Source: Nocardiopsis prasina DSM 43845
GTDB taxonomy: Bacteria > Actinomycetota > Actinomycetes > Streptosporangiales > Streptosporangiaceae
Direction of reading: 5' to 3'
Length of the DNA: 40,512 bases
NCBI RefSeq assembly: GCF_000341265.1
Contig: NZ_ANAE01000201.1
Coordinates: 1-40,512, forward strand
The notes under the pieces are model-generated. The model was given only the letters and a program-made list of their open reading frames with translations. It made no database searches and was not told where the DNA came from. The position numbers and the translations under genes were made by a program. This document shows, piece by piece, positions 17,056 to 24,116 of the stretch (within the stretch, counting starts at the first letter, position 1; every line of letters begins with the position of its first letter).

Positions 17056-17754
17056 TCACTGCCGGTACTGGTCTGCGCGCCCCGGTGGGGAGTGGGCACC
17101 GGAACCGGGCCCGGTCCCGTGCCGCCGCGCCGCTCGTTCGGCCCTGCGCTGTTCCCGCGCCCTGCGGCCCTTGCGCGCCGCCCACACGCCGAGCACCACC
17201 ATCAGCGGGAACACCACCACGATGAGAACGGGCAGCAGCACCGCCATCAGCGCGGTGAGGAAGCTGGCGACGTCCTCCAGGAAGGAGACCACCGGAGCGC
17301 CCAGGCCGAGTGTGAGGGTGTTGACCACCGGGCGGGCCAGCGCCTTGGCCAGATGGAAGAGCAGGGCGATCACGACCCCGGCGATCACCGCTCCCCAGGC
17401 GATGCCGCCAGCGGTGGTCGCCATGCCCGAGGCCTCGCCGGAGATCTCGGTGATCTCCGAGAGTTGGACCGCCGAGGCACCGGCGCCGAAGGTGATCCCG
17501 CCCGAGGTGGGCCGGATGACGGTCTGCACCACGTCGTTGACGCTGTCGAGTGCGGGCACCTTGTCGGCCACGAACTCGACGACGAGCAGCACGCCGAGGC
17601 AGACGAGCGTGGCTGGGTGCTCCAGCCAGGCCCAGGCGGGGGTGAGCGGGATGATCTCGGTGTACCGGGCCAGCAGCCCGATCACCAGCAGGGGGACGTA
17701 GGCGTTGAGACCGGCGGCCGAGGCCAGGCCGAGGCCGGTGAGGGAAGCGAACAA
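17056..17754 (-). CDS. DUF4126 membrane protein
   Basis: A 232-residue membrane protein matching the DUF4126 pattern: N-terminal LTGLGLASAAGLNAYVPLLVIGLLAR, a second hydrophobic stretch around VCLGVLLVVEFVADKVP, the SVNDVVQTVIRPTSGGITFG loop, two or three more helices (AVIAGVVIALLFHL; AVLLPVLIVVVFPLMVVLGV) and a highly basic cytoplasmic tail. Function of the family is unknown. The start is TTG 17754 with GGAGGA five bases upstream; this gives the family's usual N-terminus, so the rare start is well supported. Confidence 0.87.
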   Translation of the reverse strand: MFASLTGLGLASAAGLNAYVPLLVIGLLARYTEIIPLTPAWAWLEHPATLVCLGVLLVVEFVADKVPALDSVNDVVQTVIRPTSGGITFGAGASAVQLSEITEISGEASGMATTAGGIAWGAVIAGVVIALLFHLAKALARPVVNTLTLGLGAPVVSFLEDVASFLTALMAVLLPVLIVVVFPLMVVLGVWAARKGRRAREQRRAERAARRHGTGPGSGAHSPPGRADQYRQ

Positions 17755-17783
17755 GGGATTCCTCCGTGCGCGCCGGACAGGGG

Positions 17784-17815
17784 CGGTGCCGGTCCGGGTG
17801 CGTGAACCGGCACCG
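17784..17815 (-). terminator. hairpin after DUF2630 gene
   Basis: CGGTGCCGGT (17784-17793) pairs with ACCGGCACCG (17806-17815) around a 12-base loop, between the DUF2630 stop and the DUF4126 start on the minus strand. Confidence 0.6.
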
Positions 17816-17865
17816 ACTCTTCTGTGACGCCGGTGGAGGGCCGCTGGTTGCGTGCTCCTGCTCGG

Positions 17866-18111
17866 CTACTGCCGGTAGTTCTCCACCTCGGAGACGGGCC
17901 GGACGCGGGCCTCCTCGGGGTCCTGGTCGTACTCGCTGCGGGCCCGGCGCTGACGGAGGAGGTCCCAGCACTGGTCGAGGGACTCCTGGACCTCCCTCAT
18001 CCGGCTCCGTTCCTCCGGGTCGAGTCCTCCCTCGGTGGAGCGGAGCGCGTGCTCCTCGTCCATCAGGCCGCGGATGGTCGTCATGATGTCCTGCTCGGGG
18101 TTGTCGCTCAT
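17866..18111 (-). CDS. DUF2630 family small protein
   Basis: This 81-residue, charged, helical protein matches the actinobacterial DUF2630 pattern: DIMTTIRGLMDEEHALR, then ERSRMREVQESLDQCWDLLRQRRA and a DPEEARVRPVSEVENYRQ ending. Function is unknown. ATG 18111 gives the family length; an upstream in-frame start would add an unlikely Arg-rich leader. Upstream is an 11-bp inverted repeat (18133-18162). Confidence 0.85.
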   Translation of the reverse strand: MSDNPEQDIMTTIRGLMDEEHALRSTEGGLDPEERSRMREVQESLDQCWDLLRQRRARSEYDQDPEEARVRPVSEVENYRQ

Positions 18112-18526
18112 ACCGTCATGGTCCGCGCGGCTCCGGGACCGGGGCAAGAGTCCCGGTCCCGGGATTGCCCAGGTCAGACCGAACGTTTACGCGCGGCCAC
18201 GAGGGCTGCCCCGGGGGAGTCCGTGGGCGACGCGGTCGGCGTGGGCTCGTCGAGTGGGGGCCGCTGCGGCCCCCCTCCGCCGTACACACGGGTCCGGTGC
18301 GAGCCGCCCCCCGACCGAGGACGCGCAGGACGGGACCCTCGGCGGCCGCTGACGGCGGGGCGGCCGACCCCTGCGGTCTGGGAAACTTCTCGTACGGCCT
18401 GGTTGGTGACAAATGGTTCGCCGGTCGACGGCCGGAAGCGCGGAATAGACCGCGAAGCTCCCCGCTTGAATACCTTGAGGGGGTATTGTTATGGCAGCTG
18501 AGCAGGAACGACACGGAGACGGTGGC
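18112..18526. other. 415-bp divergent region, DUF2630 / csoR
   Basis: The region holds the divergent promoters. A hairpin or operator CCGGGACCGGG/CCCGGTCCCGG (18133-18143 with 18152-18162, 8-base loop) lies 22 bp before the DUF2630 start. The CsoR operator is at 18469-18487. No further gene is supported. Confidence 0.6.
18469..18487 (+). promoter_or_regulatory. CsoR operator overlapping the -10 region
   Basis: AATACC (18469-18474) and GGTATT (18482-18487) form an inverted repeat around a G-rich 7-bp centre, the pattern of CsoR-family operators (ATACC, G tract, GGTAT). A TACCTT (-10-like) lies inside it, so binding would block the csoR promoter. It ends 39 bp before the csoR ATG. Confidence 0.7.
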
Positions 18527-18817
18527 ATGGCGGCGAACCACGGTTACAGCGACGACAAGCAGAGCCACATCAACCGGCTCCGCCGTATCGAGGGGCAGAT
18601 CCGGGGTCTCCAGCGGATGGTCGAGGACGACCAGTACTGCATCGACATCCTCACCCAGACTTCCGCGGTCAACAAGGCACTGCGCTCCTTCGCCCTGTCC
18701 ATGCTGGACGAGCACCTCAAGCACTGCGTGGCGCACGCCGTGGCCAACGGCGGCGACGAGGCCGACGAGAAGGTGCGCGAGGCCTCCGACGCGATCGCCC
18801 GCCTGGTCCGCTCCTGA
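18527..18817 (+). CDS. csoR: CsoR/RcnR-family metal-sensing repressor
   Basis: CsoR is a tetrameric all-helical repressor released from DNA by Cu(I). This 96-residue version keeps Cys38, His63 and Cys67, with the same spacing as the copper ligands of characterised CsoR (25 and 4 residues apart). The RLRRIEGQIRGLQRMV helix and CIDILTQ motif are family signatures. ATG 18527 has GGAG eight bases upstream and gives the usual N-terminus just before GYSDDK; an in-frame ATG at 18491 would add 12 residues and begin next to the operator. The operator at 18469-18487 indicates autoregulation. No copper chaperone or P-type ATPase gene adjoins it, so its other targets must be elsewhere. Confidence 0.93.
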   Translation: MAANHGYSDDKQSHINRLRRIEGQIRGLQRMVEDDQYCIDILTQTSAVNKALRSFALSMLDEHLKHCVAHAVANGGDEADEKVREASDAIARLVRS

Positions 18818-18887
18818 CCGACGGGACCGCCGCGACCGGTCCCGGCCATCCGTCCTCCCACGCCCACACCAGGGCTAACGTACTGGT

Positions 18888-19586
18888 ATGCCCCCCGAAG
18901 ACCCCCCTGAACGCACCTTCGACGAAACCTCCGCCGACCACCGGGCCACCGAGGAGAACGGGCTCGCCCGCGCGCTGGAACGCCGCCTGGCGCTGCCGGT
19001 CCTGCTCTGCGCGGTGGTCTCCGTCCCGGCGGTCTTCCTCGGCATGTGGGGCGAGGACCGGTGGGCAGAGCTCGGGCACCGGGTCAACTGGCTGGCCGGG
19101 CTGGTCCTGTGGGCCGAGTGGATCCTGCTCATCGCGCTGGCCGAGAACAAGCTCGGCTGGCTGCGCACCCACAAGTGGAGCACGTTCGTGGCGGCGGTGA
19201 CGCTGCCCGCCGTGGTCTTCGCACTCGGGCCCGCCCAGGTCCTGCGCCTGCTGCGCGCGGCCGGAACCCTGCGCCTGCTCCGTGTCACCCGGATCGTCGA
19301 GGCCGGCGGGGTGCTGCGCCGCCGGATGGGACTGACCGGGACACGCGGGACGGTGGTGGCCGCGGCCACCACCGTCCTGTCCGCCGTCTTCGTCGCGGCG
19401 GTCCTGGCCGATCCGACCTCGACCAGCCGCCGGTACGCCGAGTCCCTGGTGTCGGGGACGGGGACCTGGCTCGTCATCCTGGCGGTCGTGGTCCTCACGG
19501 GCGCCACCGCCCTCGTGGTCGTCCGCCGCTGGCGCCGGTCCCGCACCCCCTCCCCCGACGGGGGCGCGGATCAGTCCTCGCCGTAG
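18888..19586 (+). CDS. voltage-sensor-like membrane protein with no K+ filter
   Basis: The 232-residue protein has the outline of a small voltage-gated ion channel: hydrophobic segments at about 36-53, 68-86 and 97-114, then an S4-like helix with arginines at 120, 123, 129, 132 and 135 (LRLLRAAGTLRLLRVTRIV), then two more hydrophobic segments at about 154-174 and 193-212. The stretch between those last two has no TxGYG-type selectivity filter; it reads ADPTSTSRRYAESLVSG. So the pore is degenerate or the protein is not a K+ channel. TAACGT six bases before the ATG is a leaderless promoter signature. The last 16 bases overlap the convergent NADH dehydrogenase gene. Confidence 0.82.
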   Translation: MPPEDPPERTFDETSADHRATEENGLARALERRLALPVLLCAVVSVPAVFLGMWGEDRWAELGHRVNWLAGLVLWAEWILLIALAENKLGWLRTHKWSTFVAAVTLPAVVFALGPAQVLRLLRAAGTLRLLRVTRIVEAGGVLRRRMGLTGTRGTVVAAATTVLSAVFVAAVLADPTSTSRRYAESLVSGTGTWLVILAVVVLTGATALVVVRRWRRSRTPSPDGGADQSSP

Positions 19587-20947
19587 CGCTCCCGTTCGTT
19601 GTCGAGAAGGCGGGCGCCCTCGGAACGGGACGTCCCCGCGTCCAGGTAGTCGACGGCCTCGTTGGCCACGAACGACGACGGCCGGCCGTCGTCGGCGAAC
19701 CCCATCCGGGACACCTCACTGCCGAGGAAGGCGCGGATGCCCCAGTTCGCGACGATACGGGCCCGCGCGGTCCCGGACGGGACCGAGGCCACGTGGTAGC
19801 CGCGCGTGGCCGCCAGCGCGGGCAGACCGCTGAGGTCGAACTGCATGATCCGGGCCAGCGCGTCGCGTCCGCTCAGGTCCACGACCAGGCCCATGTCGTG
19901 GTGGCGGAACTCCTTCAGCGGCCGCCCGAGCACCGAGTTCACGACGTTCTCGGCCGCCGTGGAGGCCTGCCGGCTGGCGTACTGGGCGGTGGGCGGGCAG
20001 TAGGCGCTGTCGGTGTGCGAGAGGTTGGGCACCGCGGCGGCGTCACCGATCGCGAACACGTCGGGCTGGCCGGGTACGGCCAGGTCGGTGCCGACCTCCA
20101 GGCGCCCGGCCTGGGTCGGTTTGCCGAGGGTCTCCATCAGCGGGCTGGGCGTGATGCCCGCCGTCCAGATGAGGGTGCGGCAAGGGAGGGCTCGGCCGTC
20201 GGTGAGCACCACCTTGTCGGCGGTCACCTCGCGGACGCTGACCTTCATCTTCACCTCGATCCCGAGGTTGCGGAGCAGGTCGACGGCCTTGCGGCCGAGC
20301 CGGTCGCCGAGCTGGGGCAGGACCTTCGGAGCGATGTCGACGAGGTGCCAGCGGATGACCGAGCGGAGTTCGGGGTAGCGCTGGGCGGCCTCCTGGCAGA
20401 GTCGCATGAGCGAGGCCGCGGTCTCCACCCCGGTGTAGCCGCCACCGACCACGACGAACCGGCAGCGCTCCTCCCGCTCGACCGGGTCGCGCGAGTCGTT
20501 GGCCAGTTCCAGCTGGGAGAGGACGTGGTCGCGCAGCAGCACCGCCTCCGCGAGGGTCTTGGCACCGTAGGCGTGCTCGGTGAGCCCGGGGATGTCGAAC
20601 TCCCGGGTCATGGAGCCCGGGGCGAGGACGAGCCGGTCGTAACGGCAGGGGGCGAGCTCACCGGTGGGCCTGCGCACCACCACCGTGCGGTGGCGGGTGT
20701 CCACCCCGACGGCGTGCCCGGGGACGAGCCGGGTCTGCTTGGTGAGCCGGTGCACCGACATGACGACCGACTGCGGGGTGAGTAGGCCGGAGGCCACCTG
20801 CGGCAGCAACGGGCTGTAGAGCATGTAGTCGTGTGGTGCCACGAGGGCGATGTCCGCCGCTCCCGCGGGAATGCGTCGTTCCAGGTGACGGATGGTGTGA
20901 AATCCACCGAAACCCGATCCGACCACCACGATTCGAGGCCGAGACAT
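19571..20947 (-). CDS. ndh: type II NADH dehydrogenase
   Basis: NDH-2 is a membrane-associated FAD enzyme that passes electrons from NADH to quinone without proton pumping. The 458-residue protein has the FAD-binding RIVVVGSGFGGFHTIRHL, the NADH-binding FVVVGGGYTGVETAASL, LIWTAGITPSPL, VFAIGDAAAVP, and a quinone-site-like PPTAQYASRQA segment (the usual AxQxA pattern). The C-terminus keeps an amphipathic, aromatic membrane-anchoring stretch. Length is normal. Start ATG 20947 has AAGGAG ten bases upstream. It stands alone, divergent from the secreted protein gene. A distinct substrate such as ferredoxin or a carotenoid-related acceptor cannot be excluded, but the quinone motif favours NDH-2. 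Confidence 0.9.
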   Translation of the reverse strand: MSRPRIVVVGSGFGGFHTIRHLERRIPAGAADIALVAPHDYMLYSPLLPQVASGLLTPQSVVMSVHRLTKQTRLVPGHAVGVDTRHRTVVVRRPTGELAPCRYDRLVLAPGSMTREFDIPGLTEHAYGAKTLAEAVLLRDHVLSQLELANDSRDPVEREERCRFVVVGGGYTGVETAASLMRLCQEAAQRYPELRSVIRWHLVDIAPKVLPQLGDRLGRKAVDLLRNLGIEVKMKVSVREVTADKVVLTDGRALPCRTLIWTAGITPSPLMETLGKPTQAGRLEVGTDLAVPGQPDVFAIGDAAAVPNLSHTDSAYCPPTAQYASRQASTAAENVVNSVLGRPLKEFRHHDMGLVVDLSGRDALARIMQFDLSGLPALAATRGYHVASVPSGTARARIVANWGIRAFLGSEVSRMGFADDGRPSSFVANEAVDYLDAGTSRSEGARLLDNERERYGED

Positions 20948-21250
20948 AGGTACACCGCTCCTTCTTCGGGTCGGGGGCGGGACGCCTGACGCGTCTGTGG
21001 GCCGTCGATCGCGGGCGTACCCACTTCACCGCTGCCGAATGTACGGGCGAGGTGGCGGTTTCCCCTCACTCCCACACGAGTCGTTCCGGGGACTTTGTCC
21101 GCCATTGGCACACAGCCCGAAAGACATACGGTGACTTCACGGGGGCGAAACCCGCTCTTGGTGTCCTGAACCTGAGACTAGATGACTATGTGTGGTCGTG
21201 CACTTACGGAACGTGCTGACCCGTGTCGCAGAGAGGGGCAAGGAACGCAT
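20948..21250. other. 303-bp divergent region, ndh / secreted protein
   Basis: A good promoter for the plus-strand gene is seen at 21105-21132. On the minus side a TACATT -10-like hexamer lies about 85 bp before ndh without a clear -35. I see no Rex-type operator and no recognisable riboswitch in the ~118-base leader of the secreted-protein gene. Confidence 0.5.
21105..21132 (+). promoter_or_regulatory. housekeeping-type promoter for secreted protein gene
   Basis: TTGGCA (21105-21110) and TACGGT (21127-21132) are separated by 16 bp and fit an actinobacterial sigma-70 promoter. Transcription would begin near 21139, leaving a leader of roughly 110 bases. Confidence 0.5.
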
Positions 21251-21742
21251 ATGCGTGCCTTCACCAGGATCACCACCGCCGCTGTACTGGCCGGGGGAAT
21301 GACCTTCGTCGGCGTCGGAGCGGCCCAGGCCGACCCGAAGGACGAGGTCGCCCAGCCGGTGGGGGAGGTCTCCCAGCCCGCAGGTGAGGTCGCCCAGCCC
21401 GCCGAGGAGGCCACCGGCTCCGTCGAGAACCTCTCGCCCGAGGCCGAGGCCCTGCTCGCGAACCCCCAGGTCCAGGAGATCCTGGCCGACGAGGAGGCCG
21501 TCGCGCTGCTCAGCGACGCCGACTCCCTGAAGTCGCTCCAGGCGCTCATGGAACTGGAGGACCCGACCGCGGCCCTGGCGGCGCTCGAGCTCCCGGTCGC
21601 CACCGAGAACCTTCCCGTCAGCGCGGAGGAGGCCCCGGTCGCCACCGACGAGGTCACCGGCCAGCTCCCGGCCGAGGCCCCGGACACCGGCGACGTCACC
21701 CAGCCGGTGGAGGACGTCGTGGGCGGCGTCGGCCTCAGGTAG
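21251..21742 (+). CDS. small secreted acidic repeat protein
   Basis: This 163-residue protein has a clear signal peptide (MRAFTRITTAAVLAGGMTFVGVGAAQA, cleavage predicted before DPK). The mature part is very acidic, rich in Ala, Glu, Val and Pro. It begins with three 7-residue repeats EVAQPVG/EVSQPAG/EVAQPAE, encoded by three 21-bp DNA repeats at 21344-21406, and a related TQPVEDVV piece recurs near the C-terminus. The middle (LSPEAEALLANPQVQEILADEEAVALLSD) looks helical. No enzymatic domain or sortase signal is seen. AAGGA six bases before ATG 21251 supports this start over an upstream in-frame ATG. It may be a cell-surface or matrix protein; function unknown. Confidence 0.85.
   Translation: MRAFTRITTAAVLAGGMTFVGVGAAQADPKDEVAQPVGEVSQPAGEVAQPAEEATGSVENLSPEAEALLANPQVQEILADEEAVALLSDADSLKSLQALMELEDPTAALAALELPVATENLPVSAEEAPVATDEVTGQLPAEAPDTGDVTQPVEDVVGGVGLR
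21344..21406 (+). repeat. three 21-bp in-frame tandem repeats
   Basis: Each unit begins GAGGTC(G/T)CCCAGCC and encodes EV(A/S)QP(V/A)(G/E). They lie just after the signal peptide of the secreted protein. Confidence 0.8.
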
Positions 21743-21758
21743 GACCGGTTCGCACGTG

Positions 21759-21790
21759 AGGGGGCGGGTGATCGTGGCCACCCGCCCCCT
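21759..21790. terminator. bidirectional 12-bp hairpin
   Basis: AGGGGGCGGGTG (21759-21770) pairs with CACCCGCCCCCT (21779-21790) around an 8-base loop, midway between the convergent secreted-protein and catalase stops. Confidence 0.8.
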
Positions 21791-21817
21791 TCCGTCTGCC
21801 GTCCCGGCCCCGGAGGG

Positions 21818-23284
21818 TCAGCTCCGGTTGACCCCCTCGGCCACACGGGCGCCGATCCCGGGATCGATGTCGCTCCAGTACTTCAGGGCGCGCTGGAGGA
21901 TCCCCTCGTCGGTGACCGCGCTCACGTGGCCCACGATGTTGGAGACCAGCCGGTCACGAGCGGCGTCGTCCATGACGTCGCGGATCAGCGCGCGCGGCTG
22001 GGAGACGTTGTCGTCGTCCTCGCGCAGCCGGTAGGCCTCCCGCAGGAGTTCGGAGGCCTCCACCTTCCACCCGGCCTCCTCCACGCCCTCCTGGCGCGCG
22101 GCGTCGGGGCCGCCGTAGGAGTTGGGGTGGTAGACCTGCCCGGTGTCCGGGGCGTAGTGGCGCATCGCCCCGTCCTTGCCGTAGGAGCGCACCGGCGCGT
22201 GGGGACGGTTGGGCGGGAGTTCGTCGTAGTTGACCCCGATCCGGTAGCGGTGGGTGTCGGGGTAGGAGAACATGCGGCCCAGCAGCATCTTGTCCGGGGA
22301 GGCGCCGGTGCCCGGCACCATGTTGGACGGCTCGAAGGCGGCCTGTTCGATGTGGATGAAGTGGTTGTCCGGGTTGCGGTCCAGGGTCATCCGCCCGACC
22401 TCGATCAGCGGGTAGTCGCCCTTGGGCCACACCTTGGTGAGGTCGAAGGGGTTGTACCGGTAGCCCGCCGCCTCGTCGATGGGCATGATCTGCATGCTCA
22501 GCGTCCACGACGGGTGGTCCCCGCGTTCGATCGCCTCGAACAGGTCGCGGCGGTGGTGGTCGGCGTCCTCACCGGCCACGCGGTCCGACTCCTCCTGGGT
22601 GAGGAAGTCGTTGCCCTGGTCGGTGCGGAAGTGGTACTTGACCCAGAACCGCTGCCCCTTGGCATTGATCCACTGGTACGTGTGCGAGCTGAACCCGTCC
22701 ATGTTACGCCAGGTCCTCGGAACGCCCCGGTCACCCATCAGCCAGGTCACCTGGTGCGAGGTCTCCGGCGACAGCGACCAGAAGTCCCACTGCATGGTGT
22801 TGTCGCGCAGGCCCGTGCGGGGGTCGCGCTTCTGGGAGCGGATGAAGTCCTGAAACTTCTGGGGGTCCCGCACGAAGAAGACCGGCGTGTTGTTGCCGAC
22901 CATGTCGAAGTTGCCCTCGCGCGTGTAGAACTTGAGCGCGAACCCGCGCGGGTCGCGCCAGGTGTCGGGGCTGCCCATCTCCCCGGCCACCGTGGAGAAG
23001 CGGGCCAGCATCGGGGTTCGACGCCCCGGTTGGAAGAGGTCGGCGCAGGTGTACTCGCTGACGTCGTTGGTCACCTGGAACGTGCCATAGGCGCCGCTGC
23101 CCTTGGCGTGCACCACCCGTTCGGGCACTCGCTCACGGTTGAAGTGGGCCATCTTCTCGACGAGGTAGGCGTCGTGGAGGACGATGGGGCCGTCGCTGCC
23201 CACAGTCAGTGAGTGTTCGTCGCTGGGTGCGGGGATACCCGCGTTGGTGGTGGTGCGCTCGGACTCCGGTCGCTTGTCGACCAT
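21818..23284 (-). CDS. katA: monofunctional haem catalase
   Basis: This 488-residue clade-3-like small-subunit catalase dismutates hydrogen peroxide. Active-site residues are present: the distal His in RVVHAKGSGAYGTF, the Asn in DMVGNNTPVFFVRD, and the proximal haem Tyr in RMFSYPDTHRYRIG. The helical C-terminal domain is intact and there is no flavodoxin-like extension. Start ATG 23284 has AAGGGGGA six bases upstream; the open frame continues further but without signals. The TetR gene behind it (stop at 23390) faces the same way, so TetR may read through into katA, though the 105-bp gap makes a separate promoter likely. No adjacent peroxide regulator (FurA/CatR) is visible. Confidence 0.95.
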   Translation of the reverse strand: MVDKRPESERTTTNAGIPAPSDEHSLTVGSDGPIVLHDAYLVEKMAHFNRERVPERVVHAKGSGAYGTFQVTNDVSEYTCADLFQPGRRTPMLARFSTVAGEMGSPDTWRDPRGFALKFYTREGNFDMVGNNTPVFFVRDPQKFQDFIRSQKRDPRTGLRDNTMQWDFWSLSPETSHQVTWLMGDRGVPRTWRNMDGFSSHTYQWINAKGQRFWVKYHFRTDQGNDFLTQEESDRVAGEDADHHRRDLFEAIERGDHPSWTLSMQIMPIDEAAGYRYNPFDLTKVWPKGDYPLIEVGRMTLDRNPDNHFIHIEQAAFEPSNMVPGTGASPDKMLLGRMFSYPDTHRYRIGVNYDELPPNRPHAPVRSYGKDGAMRHYAPDTGQVYHPNSYGGPDAARQEGVEEAGWKVEASELLREAYRLREDDDNVSQPRALIRDVMDDAARDRLVSNIVGHVSAVTDEGILQRALKYWSDIDPGIGARVAEGVNRS

Positions 23285-23389
23285 GAACGATCCCCCTTGT
23301 GGAAGTGGACGCGCGCGTCCCGGATGTCGGTCCGGGAGACTCGTGCGCGGGCCTACCCACGTGAGGGTCAAGCCATGTACCTGCGGGTT

Positions 23390-23995
23390 TCAACTCGGCT
23401 TTGGCGCGGGGTCCTCGGCGAGCAGGGCGGCGGATCCCATCCGCAGCAGCAGGGCGGACATCGCGCCCCGGGACAGCGGGCCCCGGCTGTGCGGGGTGGA
23501 GTTGAGCAGACCGAACGCGGCGTGCACCGAGGCCCGCAGGTCGGCGCGCGGGGACCCCGGGCGGAGTTCGACGAGGACGGTCACCCACTCCTCCACGTAA
23601 CCGCGCTGGAGGCGGCGGACCCGGCGGCGGTCGTCGTCGGTGAGGTTGACCAGTTCGCGGTCGTGCACGGTGATGAGGTCGGGTTCCCCGAGGGAGAACT
23701 CGATGTGCCCGCGCAGCAGGGCCTCCAGGGCCTCCTCGGGGCCGTCCGCGCCGGTGACGAGCTCGCGTCCCCGACTGGCGAGGCGTTCGCTGATGTCCAC
23801 GAGGACCTCGCCGAGCAGCGCCTCCTTACCGGGGAAGTGCCGGTAGAGGGCGGGCCCCGTGGTGCCCACGGCGCGCCCGAGGTCGTCGATGGTCACACCC
23901 CGGTAGCCGTGCGCGGCGAAGAGCCGGGCCGCCGCACCCAGGATCGCCGTTCTCCGCTCGCCCGTGGGCCGCTGACCCTGGGGTGCCGTCGCCAT
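23390..23995 (-). CDS. TetR-family repressor of the adjacent leucine-degradation operon
   Basis: This 201-residue TetR protein has the N-terminal HTH (RRTAILGAAARLFAAHGYRGVTIDDLGRAVG, then GPALYRHFPGKEALL) and a helical C-terminal ligand domain. It resembles acyl-CoA-responsive TetR regulators found beside acyl-CoA carboxylase/dehydrogenase operons in actinomycetes. Start ATG 23995 has AGAGG eight bases upstream. It is divergent from the carboxylase operon, and two palindromes at 24053-24096 lie between them, so repression of the operon and of itself is likely. The ligand is probably an intermediate such as an isovaleryl- or methylcrotonyl-CoA type ester; this is inference. Confidence 0.9.
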   Translation of the reverse strand: MATAPQGQRPTGERRTAILGAAARLFAAHGYRGVTIDDLGRAVGTTGPALYRHFPGKEALLGEVLVDISERLASRGRELVTGADGPEEALEALLRGHIEFSLGEPDLITVHDRELVNLTDDDRRRVRRLQRGYVEEWVTVLVELRPGSPRADLRASVHAAFGLLNSTPHSRGPLSRGAMSALLLRMGSAALLAEDPAPKPS

Positions 23996-24052
23996 CCGTC
24001 CGCCTCTCGCCGCCCGTCCGCGTGGTCCGCGCCACCCGGACCCTGGACACCC

Positions 24053-24096
24053 ATGTTAGTAGTTACTAACATCACCTCTGTTAGTGAGCATTAACA
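24053..24096. promoter_or_regulatory. two TetR operator palindromes
   Basis: Site 1, 24053-24072, has perfect 9-bp arms ATGTTAGTA/TACTAACAT around GT. Site 2, 24079-24096, is a degenerate copy (TGTTAGTG and CATTAACA halves). Centres are 25 bp apart. They sit just before the ribosome site of the carboxyltransferase gene, between it and the divergent TetR gene. Confidence 0.75.
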
Positions 24097-24116
24097 TCCC
24101 TCCACGAGAGGACACC

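Noticed and set aside
21112..21250. Possible c-di-AMP (ydaO) riboswitch before the secreted-protein gene
   Set aside because: Such leaders occur before actinomycete secreted proteins, but I could not find the conserved core in this short leader.
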